Positions 56,596 to 64,000 of a DNA stretch of 64,000 bases are shown in pieces (the first letter of the stretch is position 1; each line of letters opens with the position of its first letter). A program made the translations under genes and the position numbers. The DNA comes from Nymphalis io. Lineage: Eukaryota > Arthropoda > Insecta > Lepidoptera > Nymphalidae. The notes under the pieces are model-generated. The model was not told the origin of the DNA and did no database searches. It saw only the letters and a list, made by a program, of their open reading frames with translations. The stretch covers positions 10,292,001 through 10,356,000 of the forward strand of contig NC_065905.1 in assembly GCF_905147045.1 (NCBI RefSeq). The letters run 5' to 3'.

Positions 56596-56931
56596 CACCC
56601 ACAACCAAATAATAATATACGTTTGTTTTTTTTTATATTCGGTATCTTGAATTTGCATTACTATGCTGTAATAGTATGTAATAGAATATAAAATATTTTA
56701 TTTCCTTCCAAGCGGACGCCAAATTTTAAACGACGCGAATAAACCTTTGTATAAATATTTTTTTGACATTCCAAATGTCTAAAGCAAAGCACAGCATATC
56801 TTACACAGATAAAACACAGTACGCATAACCCTTTCTATTTTTAAATAGACTAAAAACTATAAAACTACAACAATTTACTTAAGCTAAATTTAACTAGTTG
56901 AATATTTAGTTGGATTTGTAATATAATATAG
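56596..56931. other. AT-rich non-coding DNA
   Basis: Nothing recognised. Confidence 0.5.
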
Positions 56932-57210
56932 AACCGATATGGTTCAATAGCTGGAACATATGAATCTTAACCAATGATTGCTGATTCAAACCCGAACAAG
57001 CACAAATGCGAACGAGCATACACTGGCTCACTCACCCTTCAAATCGGAACACAACAATACCAAGTACTGCTGTTTTGCGTTAGAATATCTGATAAGTGGG
57101 TGGTACTTACCCAGACGAGCTTGCACAAAGCTCTAGCACCAGTAAATGTGCTTAATTTGTGTGTTTTTAAATCATCTTACACTCAGACAAGGAAAATGGA
57201 AGATCTGCAT
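56932..57210 (+). repeat. SINE-A, old copy interrupted by a Lep1-like fragment
   Basis: ACCGATATGGTTCAATAGCT (A box), GATTCAAACCCGAACAAGCA (B box), then the Lep1-like insert, then AAATGTGCTTAATTTGTGTG and 'catcttacactcagacaagg'. The SINE resumes where it broke off, so the insert is younger. Confidence 0.7.
57017..57145 (-). repeat. Lep1-like fragment inside SINE-A
   Basis: CACTGGCTCACTCACCCTTC to GCACAAAGCTCTAGCACCAG: in element sense the first about 130 bp only. Confidence 0.85.
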
Positions 57211-57639
57211 GATGTAATAACAAATGGAGCAATCGAGAGAAACGTAGTCGACGAAGCTTCAATTGAAACCTTCTCAAGAGTAGAGCCCGGCCAGCCGTGA
57301 GACATTTGCAGGCAGACTTTAAAATTTAAAAATACAATATCATAAATTAGCTTTAACTTTTATTAAAATATTTTTTTACAGCTATAAATTGTGTATAGGT
57401 TAAAAGGTTTGTATTCTTATCGATATCAATTATTCATTACAATGTATTAAGTATTTTTTTAATTTGATTGATATTTTTTAACCCATCCCTAAACGATAAT
57501 TCGAAATACGAAAAAATATTTATAAATCCCCAACATCCTCAGTGGGATATTTATTCAGCCATCAAACGTAAATATAAAATAAAATAATCCACGATATTTA
57601 ACGATAACAATACAGCGTGCATTGCGACGGCGCAAAGAT
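57211..57639. other. AT-rich non-coding DNA
   Basis: Nothing recognised. Confidence 0.5.
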
Positions 57640-58009
57640 CTATAGATCATTTCAGCTCGATCGCTATTAGTTTGGATCGAAGGTGCCCCGCCTACGTGGA
57701 AGCCCACTGAACATTAATTGGATGCAAAAATCGATCACGGAACGCCCATAAAGCAAGCATCTCTTTCTGTTTTACGAGCCTTTCTCCATAGCTCCGTCTC
57801 GCTCGCACGTCAGTCGCGTCATCGGGTCTTGTTCGTTTTGTGCGCACGCGCAGCGGAGTCACAATGCTCGCGCAGGCTGCTTCCAGAGAAAAATAGAATG
57901 TCAGTTGATTTTATTTTTACTTGTCCCCGCCGCTGTCTTCGTGTGCAATATTTGTATCGAATAGATCGTTTTTTATTCGGAGTTTTAGATGTCTAATTTG
58001 AAAGTAAGT
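57640..58009 (+). promoter_or_regulatory. Candidate TATA-less promoter, first exon and splice donor
   Basis: A GC- and CpG-rich island (57650-57880) holds TCAGTC at 57810-57815, an arthropod initiator consensus, in a CGCTCGCACG context. About 180 bp downstream, ATG (57989-57991) starts MSNLK, followed directly by AAA|GTAAGT (donor 58004-58009), in phase 0. This would be a classic short first coding exon. Two upstream ATGs (57864 and 57898) start short frames, which weakens the start choice. No second exon lies in the window that I can recognise. An opposing frame overlaps the donor. Inference from signals only. Confidence 0.35.
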
Positions 58010-58242
58010 CGGCGTCGGCGGACTTGAAAGGCGTCGAAACTCTTTTTAGCGGTAAACTTTTTATGATATTTTATTTTCTTGTCCGTCTTCATTTCGGTGT
58101 AGTCGCTGTTTGTTAACGGGAGTTTCTTAAATGTTGGTACTCGTTTCGTATCTATATGGCCATCGATTTGTTTAAGGTTATCGATTTTGTACGCGTGACG
58201 TTTATGTTTGTGACGTATTTTTTTAATCAACGTTCTAAGCAT
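57985..58242 (-). CDS. Unrecognised basic 85-residue reading frame
   Basis: The frame starts MLRTLIKKIRHKHKRHAYKI, passes PTFKKLPLTNSDYTEMKTDK and ends QVRRRRLTFKLDI-stop. It is Lys/Arg/His-rich, with a nuclear-localisation-like RRRR. By hand count about 37 of 85 third positions are G or C, higher than the AT-rich surroundings, which argues for coding. An upstream minus ATG at 58298-58300 opens MAVDNVTTSDNNSADVNDMN and stops in ATGAATGCTTAG, overlapping this start in another frame, so it could be an upstream ORF or the true N-terminus broken by a frameshift. I do not recognise the family. It overlaps a plus-strand splice donor at 58004; at most one reading is likely real. Confidence 0.3.
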   Translation of the reverse strand: MLRTLIKKIRHKHKRHAYKIDNLKQIDGHIDTKRVPTFKKLPLTNSDYTEMKTDKKIKYHKKFTAKKSFDAFQVRRRRLTFKLDI

Positions 58243-58300
58243 TCATGTCATTAACATCGGCAGAGTTATTGTCAGATGTGGTCACATTATCAACAGCCAT

Positions 58301-59872
58301 TAAAAAAAAGAAAAAAAAGAAGTAATGTCATAGCATATCATAAAAAGTTTATATTTATAGGTAAAATTTATAGGTATATATGAATAATTAATTAAACGTT
58401 CGGTTTTTATAGCAAACCACCATTATCTTGTTACTGATAAAGATATTTATTTTATTACTTAATATTGTCTATGCTGTAATGATGCGTCATTCATACATAA
58501 TTAACGATCGACTTTTATAATATTAAAAAAAAAAAACTTTTAAGTCTTTCACCTAAGTACTAATAATATTAACTAAAAGTATTGCATTCTTAATTATTTT
58601 ATATACAATTTTGAAACAAACCTGCAAGAAGTTCCGATTATGATAATTTTTGAACTGTGAAATATATTTAAATGTCAGTTTGAAACAATATGATCAGTGC
58701 CACTCTCCGGTAGATGGCGTTACATCACTGATGATTTAGTAGTAGAGTCGATCTATAGCATTTTAAGCTAGTTATTATATTTTTCTTAATTTTGTATAAA
58801 TAATTAAATTCATTTATTTAATAGAATATTACTTTTAAATTATCACTATAATATTAAATATTTGTAAAATAAAGAACTTTAGATTTTTTTTTAACTGTAT
58901 TTATATTATGTAGGTAGCTTGAGGTACTATATGAATTTATGGTATATAACAAGTAGTACATATGTTAATGTACTTAATATGTTCTAAAAATAGATATGTG
59001 TTTAAAATGCTCATAACTATTAATGATATTGAATTATAAATTTTCAAAAATACTTATCAGTGGAAAATTATTTTGTAAATTTATAGAGTTAAATAAAGCA
59101 GCTAGTAGGCTTCTAGGGACTTCTTATAAATGTTAGCAGTTATTTTGTCACCTCATTTCAATACATTGTGGCTGTGGTTCACAATACACTTTTACTCACA
59201 AAGCACCTTTGAATCATTTTACAGGATTAAGTTTGATGGCTACTTTCTGCTTAGTACTTAAGAACTACGAGGTCACAGGCGCGGCCTAGAAATTCAATCT
59301 TCGAATACGTCTTTACTGCTAGTCTGTGTACGTTTATTATTTATTAGAATACAACTCTTATATCAAATCATCAAAATATTTTTAAAAAAAAATACAAAAA
59401 CCAAGGATTTTGATGTTAAAGTTTTTTAAATTTAGAACCAGAAGACTGAATTGTGTAATCCATCCTAAATGGTCTGTTGTCAGTTCGAATGTCACTGAAG
59501 CAGTATTAAATTTTTTTTTAAGAACAGAGCTTTTGAAAGCAAAGGATTCAATTCCTATGTAATAGTTTAATGTGAAAGTAATTCTTATTGTGCGTTATTA
59601 TAACATAATCACATAGATATAAAACACGTTCTTAATAGTATAAATGAAAGTGGTATCTACCTCCCTATGCGAACTGACAATTTATTTGTATGTATAAAAA
59701 AATGTGATCTTTGTGAACCATATACTTATGTATATTACAATATTTGGGAACAATCAAACATAAAATGTTAAATTTGTAATTGTAATTAAACTTATTTAGC
59801 TAATCTGAAAGTAATATACGAGATACACATTTTGTATGTTAATTAGAGTTACCACCGGTTACTTTGACGGTT
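58301..59872. other. AT-rich non-coding DNA
   Basis: No gene recognised. A CTCF-like word is at 58707 (separate entry). Confidence 0.45.
58707..58722 (+). promoter_or_regulatory. CTCF-like motif
   Basis: CCGGTAGATGGCGTTA, a near match to the site at 43674, preceded by 'ccactct'. Confidence 0.3.
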
Positions 59873-60162
59873 ACGGTAGAGCTTTGAGCAAGCTCGTCTG
59901 GGTAGGTACCACCCACTCATCAAATATTCTACCGCAAAACAGCAGTACTTGGTATTGTTGTGTTCCGGTTTGAAGGGTGAGTGAGCCAGTGTATTTACAG
60001 GCACAAGGGACATAAAATCTTAGTTCCCAAGGTTGGTGGCGCATTGGCTGTATAAGCGATGGTTGACATTTCATGTCTAAGGGCGTTTGGTGACCACTTC
60101 CCATCAGGTGATCCATATGCTCGTCCGCCCTCCTATTCCATAAAAAAAAAGAAAAAAAAAAA
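59873..60162 (+). repeat. Lep1-like element, nearly complete
   Basis: GTTACGGTAGAGCTTTGAGC to CCGCCCTCCTATTCCATAAA and a long A-rich end, with a 16-bp deletion around TTACAATGCC. It directly precedes a SINE-A. Confidence 0.88.
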
Positions 60163-60169
60163 CTTTAAA

Positions 60170-60470
60170 TTTTATCAACCGTGATTATCCCATTGCTGGG
60201 CTAAAGGCCTCCCTTTTTGATGAGAAGGTTTGGAGCTTATTCCACCACGCTGCTCCTGGTTGGTGGAATACACATGTGGCAGAATTTCAGTGAAATTAGA
60301 CACATGCAGGTTTATTCACGATGTTTTCCTTCACCGTAAAGCACTCACTTTATTACAATCACAAATTAAGCACATGAAAATTTAGTGGTGCTTGCCCGGG
60401 TTTGAACCCACGATCATCGGTAAAGATTCACGCGTTCTTACCACTGGGCCATCTCGGCTTTTTTTATCAA
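60170..60470 (-). repeat. SINE-A, full length, 9-bp target-site duplication
   Basis: TTTTATCAA at 60170-60178 and 60462-60470 (and again at 60473-60481). Head complete (B box complement GGGTTTGAACCC at 60399-60410), body with a small deletion at CTGCTCCTGGTTGG. The tail is almost absent. Confidence 0.85.
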
Positions 60471-60507
60471 GATTTTATCAAGAAGAAATTTAATTCTCTT
60501 CCACTAA

Positions 60508-60770
60508 CTAAATCATCTTCTTCTTCGTCGTGACACTTGTCAGAGCGGTCGTGGTCGCCATGAAGTATTATGAATTATTCGGCGCAGATGTTATTCGCCT
60601 CACGAGCCTTCGCCATAAGTCCCTGTTAGTGGTGAGCCTGGTGCATTCATGCAAAGGACCGCCAACAGTTGTTTTTATTTGGTCGGTCCATCGCATGGGC
60701 GTCCTTCCACCTGGTCTGATGCCTTGCCTTTAATAACAAGGTGCTCAATGGAGTCATTTCCTTGCCGGGA
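60508..60770 (-). pseudogene. LINE reverse transcriptase, C-terminal fragment, frameshifted
   Basis: The minus frame (60568-60717) reads RPGGRTPMRWTDQIKTTVGG, then PLHECTRLTTNRDLWRRLVR, RITSAPNNS and stop. The upstream part (NDSIEHLVIKGK) is in another frame, so at least one frameshift lies near 60715-60722. The GRxPxRWTDQI motif is the usual C-terminus of a family of insect non-LTR retrotransposons. The 3' UTR runs to about 60508 (GAAGAAGAAGATGATTTAG, minus). Endonuclease and RT cores are absent. Confidence 0.7.
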
Positions 60771-60793
60771 GAAAATTATAAAGGAACGTAATT

Positions 60794-60860
60794 GAGTGTT
60801 AAATGAGCCAGTGTGATTACAGTGATAAAGGACTTTGGATCCCGTGGCTAGTGATGAATT
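60794..60860 (+). repeat. Lep1-like scrap
   Basis: GTGTTAAATGAGCCAGTGTG then ATTACAGTGATAAAGGAC. Confidence 0.45.
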
Positions 60861-62047
60861 GACTTATAAAATATATTTCAAGAATAAATCAGTGCAGTCT
60901 ATGTGCAGTGCAGGCAAGATGAATTTACAAACAAGTGTATTATTTGGCTGACAGCCTTTCTGACATAATTCAAAACAAATCAGCTTCAATCTTCCTCTGA
61001 ATTGTAACTTAAAATAAAAAGAAAAAATACAGAGATATATATAGATGCTTAAAAAATAAAAAATAAACTGCTTTTTCCTTATTTTTTTACGAGACATCTC
61101 CAGTATATTCAAACCGTCACCAGAAAAGTTGGGAGAAGTCAATCGTAATAATGTTGAAATTTTTGTTTTTTTTTTTAAATTTACAATCAATATAAAAAAA
61201 ATATCTGCTTCATTTGTCGATTGCTAGCTACTTTAATTTTTATTATTATGATAGTGTTTTATGTCTATGTGATTTTTATAATACATAGGATTTTTTAAGC
61301 ATGTTTCTTAAGAAAAAAAAAATTTAAATTTATTTTAGACAAAGACCGATGTAATATTTAACGAATTTATATAGAGTTATATTATTAAATTTTTTAAATG
61401 ATAAAAACTAATACAAAAATGTAGCTACAGATTATGTAAAATATTTAAGAATGTTTGTAAGATACAATATGAATAATCATATGATATCAATATCAATGAA
61501 TGTTTGTAACACCACAATATAAACATAACATTAAAATAAATACAAAATAGTTTTGTTAACATAAAAGAGAAAATAAATCGTTATTTTTAAGGTTTTTAAG
61601 AAGCTAAGACTATTTTTGTGACATAAGGGCTTAAAGCACTTGGTAACTACTTTAGGACTTACATAAGAACCTAAAATAGGTAGGTGTATGTATATCCTTT
61701 CACTTAGAAGTTAGGTCCCCTCTAGGGACCTAGGGGACTAGGTCTCGAGAGGTCTTCACGTGGGTAGCGATGCGTGTGACTGTGTTTCTAGATGAATGTA
61801 TGAGGCATAGATTAAAAAAAACAAACGTTTATTTGTAGTCAATAATAAAAAAAGCCACTTGTATTATACCAATACTGATTGATTGATTTGATAAGAGAAA
61901 TTTTGCGAAATTGTTTAGCACCAACCCTCGCTGGAGTGAGATGGTATAACCTTAAGCAAAATTAATCTTCCATAAAAGGACAGAAGGCTTTTGTCCAGCA
62001 GTGAGACATTTAACTACGGCCTGTTATATATATATATATATTAATAA
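60861..62047. other. AT-rich non-coding DNA
   Basis: A short palindrome-rich patch is at 61713-61755. 61965-62020 (GGCTTTTGTCCAGCAGTGAG) is a SINE-A or LINE 3'-end word. (TA)9 is at 62025-62042. No gene. Confidence 0.45.
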
Positions 62048-62250
62048 GAACCGAGATGGCCCAGTGGTTAGAACACGTGAATCTTAACCGATGATTACGG
62101 GTTCAAACCCAGGCAAGCATTCCTGAATTTCCATGTATTTAATATGTGTTTATATTTCATCTCATACTTGCCGGTACAGGAAAACAACCTGAGGAACTCT
62201 CCATCTATCGGATGAAACTGGTGGAGCTGTGGAGCCCAGCAGTGACTTTA
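62048..62250 (+). repeat. SINE-A, degenerate
   Basis: A box TGGCCCAGTGG and B box GGTTCAAACCC are intact at 62056-62066 and 62101-62111, but the body is shortened and mutated (CATCTCATACTTGCCGG, GGAGCCCAGCAGTGAC). Confidence 0.75.
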
Positions 62251-62937
62251 CTCCACTATATTTATTTTTTACTTTCCATTCAAATCAATGCACCTATATA
62301 TTTAATTTCATATAATTGTACAATGCAGTCAAAACAGAAGCCTAATTCTCAGCCTCACAAAATAACAGCCGGTAATATACTTTACGGCGGTGACGATTAA
62401 CTATCACCGTCGAAATGGGTATGAATGTCATAAGCGCTATGATTGATCTTTGCCGACGAATTAGCGTTATCAATGCCATATCAGGGCGAGATATTCCCAT
62501 GCGAGCTTGACGCGCCGACAAACATGGATCAATAAAAACTCCTTCACATTATAATGTTAAAAAAAAACTTTATTTTATCAATAAAACGCTAACAATTCTA
62601 AACTAAATACGAATTAAACCACCCTATAAAAACACCTTGATGAGCGAAAATGTATTTTATTGTTCGGTGTTAAGGTGCTAAATGCGGTCACGGTAAACTG
62701 TCCATATGAGCCCACCCACTGTGATTTTCTTCGAAAATGCGCCGTAAAAATTACTCGTTGCTCGAAAGTTTCGAAGTCACCATTTAACCTAATTAGACTT
62801 GATTATTATTGATGTAGTTTGTGTTTCGTGATAATACAAAGTTATATGATAATAGTGTTTAGAATTAAAAACAATAGACCACAATAGATCCCACAACGTA
62901 GCAGAGTGAAAACCGATTCGAAGTTCATTTAGTAAAG
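62251..62937. other. AT-rich non-coding DNA
   Basis: A slightly GC-richer patch is at 62385-62525. No gene recognised. Confidence 0.45.
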
Positions 62938-63278
62938 TTACAGCCTGTTTATGTCCCACTGCTAGGCGAAGGCGTCCTCTTACTGTGAGGAGATGGTTTA
63001 GAGTTTATTCCATCACGCTACTCCAATGTGGGTACACGGGATGCCACATGTGGCAGAATTTTGATAAAATAAGTTTCACTTTCAGGTCTTCATAGATATT
63101 TTTTTCACCACCGAGGACGAGATGAATTATAAATACAAATTAAGCACATAAAAAATCAGTGGTACTTCCCTGGGCTTGAATCCGCTATTATCGGTCAAGA
63201 TCCATGCATTCTAACCACTTTTTTTCCCGCAGTGGAAACCTGCTAGCAGTGGTTCTAACCACTGGGTCATCTCGGCTT
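62938..63278 (-). repeat. SINE-A, full length, carrying a micro-insertion in its head
   Basis: ACAGCCTGTTTATGTCCCAC to CTGGGTCATCTCGGCTT in minus order. The head is interrupted at 63220-63252 by a short A-tailed insert with duplicated TTCTAACCACT on both sides. Confidence 0.85.
63220..63252 (-). mobile_element. 33-bp A-tailed micro-insertion with 11-bp duplication
   Basis: In minus sense the insert is about 27 bp (starting CCACTGCTAGCAGG) followed by six A's, and TTCTAACCACT flanks it at 63209-63219 and 63253-63263. It looks like an extremely 5'-truncated retroposon. Confidence 0.7.
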
Positions 63279-64000
63279 TATTCATTATAGGCATAACACT
63301 CCCATACCTCGTTAAGCACAGGCTGTTGTCTTGCTAATCGATCTTCAGTGGTCGAGAGATTCCTGTCCCACGTGCCAACGGACTATGAAAATGAGTACAT
63401 AGAGACTTCACATAATATTAATAAATCGTATTTTTTTTTATTCATATTTTTTCCTATTCCCAAAGCCTTTGCGTCCCTACCTTATTGCGTTCTCTTTTTG
63501 TTGTATATATATCATTTTTTTACCCTAACTATGTACCTATATTCATTTGTATAGTTGCACGGTTGGGTTACTATTTCATATTTATTATACCTTGCCAATT
63601 AATAAATTTAAAATTTAAATTAAACCTTAAGAAATATCTAATGCGTATTCATTGCAATAACATATGATAAAAAAACGTGGAATTAGTTTATACCTATTTA
63701 TTTATTGATTCTTATACCGAATAAATAAATTTAATTGTATACAATTAATATGTATATGTATGTAGTTTAATTCATGAAGAACAAAATTAGAATCTTCGTC
63801 CTGAGCTGCTTTATAATTAAATTGATTTTATAAATCACGATTCAAATGTTTATATTGAGTTGATTTAGGTATTCTATCAAACGGTAGCATGTGAAAGCGA
63901 TCCCGTGGCGCTCCTCGCTAGGCGTACCGCTGGTTTTTAGTGGGTATTCCGATGTCCGAGGCGCATTCGGCGCCGAAAGCAGATTTAAAGTATCAAATAG
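63279..64000. other. AT-rich DNA ending in a GC-rich LINE-like stretch
   Basis: AT-rich to about 63895. 63898-63985 (CCCGTGGCGCTCCTCGCTAG, TTTTTAGTGGGTATTCCG, GGCGCATTCGGCGCCG) resembles 31800-31880 and is probably a LINE 3' region continuing past the window edge. Confidence 0.45.

Noticed and set aside
60864..61190. A 108-residue minus frame
   Set aside because: Most of it is Lys/Ile/Phe/Tyr-rich as expected of AT-rich DNA, and no recognisable motif or start context supports it.

Overview
This is AT-rich eukaryotic intergenic or intronic DNA, almost certainly from a lepidopteran and probably a butterfly. The evidence is the repeat content: a tRNA-derived SINE like the Metulj families described in Heliconius (called SINE-A here), many copies of a Lep1-like element (Lep1 was described as a non-autonomous lepidopteran Helitron), two further multi-copy tRNA-derived SINEs (SINE-C and SINE-D), one tRNA-headed fragment (SINE-E), RTE-type and Jockey/CR1-type LINE 3' ends, and MITE-like fold-back elements. 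I found no bacterial, viral, rRNA, genuine tRNA or CRISPR feature, and no complete host gene.

Layout. 1-9.4 kb: SINE-A, -C and -D copies, a fold-back element, an RTE LINE tail and one unexplained 107-residue reading frame (5952-6275, minus). 10-16 kb: a cluster of Lep1-like elements, including a head-to-tail pair. 16.7-16.98 kb: an unexplained GC-rich island. 19.5-21.8 kb: a young SINE-A, then a second SINE-A split by a Jockey/CR1-type LINE insertion. 24.7-32.5 kb: SINE-C copies, AT and CA microsatellites and decayed LINE pieces. 34.7-35.6 kb: GC-rich islands with a possible short exon. 36.8-37.7 kb: an imperfect tandem repeat split by a Lep1-like element. 39-50 kb: more SINEs, a MITE with 14-bp perfect terminal inverted repeats and two GC-rich TATA-bearing islands. 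50-57 kb: decayed nested repeats. 57.6-58.3 kb: the most gene-like stretch, with a GC-rich island, an arthropod-type initiator, a start codon next to a strong splice donor, and an opposing 85-codon reading frame. 59.8-63.3 kb: Lep1-like, SINE-A and LINE fragments.

No set of genes works together here. The content is a layered record of retroposition. Several SINEs keep perfect target-site duplications (335/673, 6589/6917, 19548/19859, 24700/25091, 29483/29701, 39568/39938, 45702/46026, 60170/60462), so some insertions are recent. The items most worth a second look are the LINE-in-SINE junction with a templated inverted filler, a 33-bp A-tailed micro-insertion with its own duplication, the split tandem array, the CTCF-like sites, the perfect 23-bp hairpin and the gene-like segment at 57.6-58.3 kb. 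Element names come from pattern memory, not from a database search.
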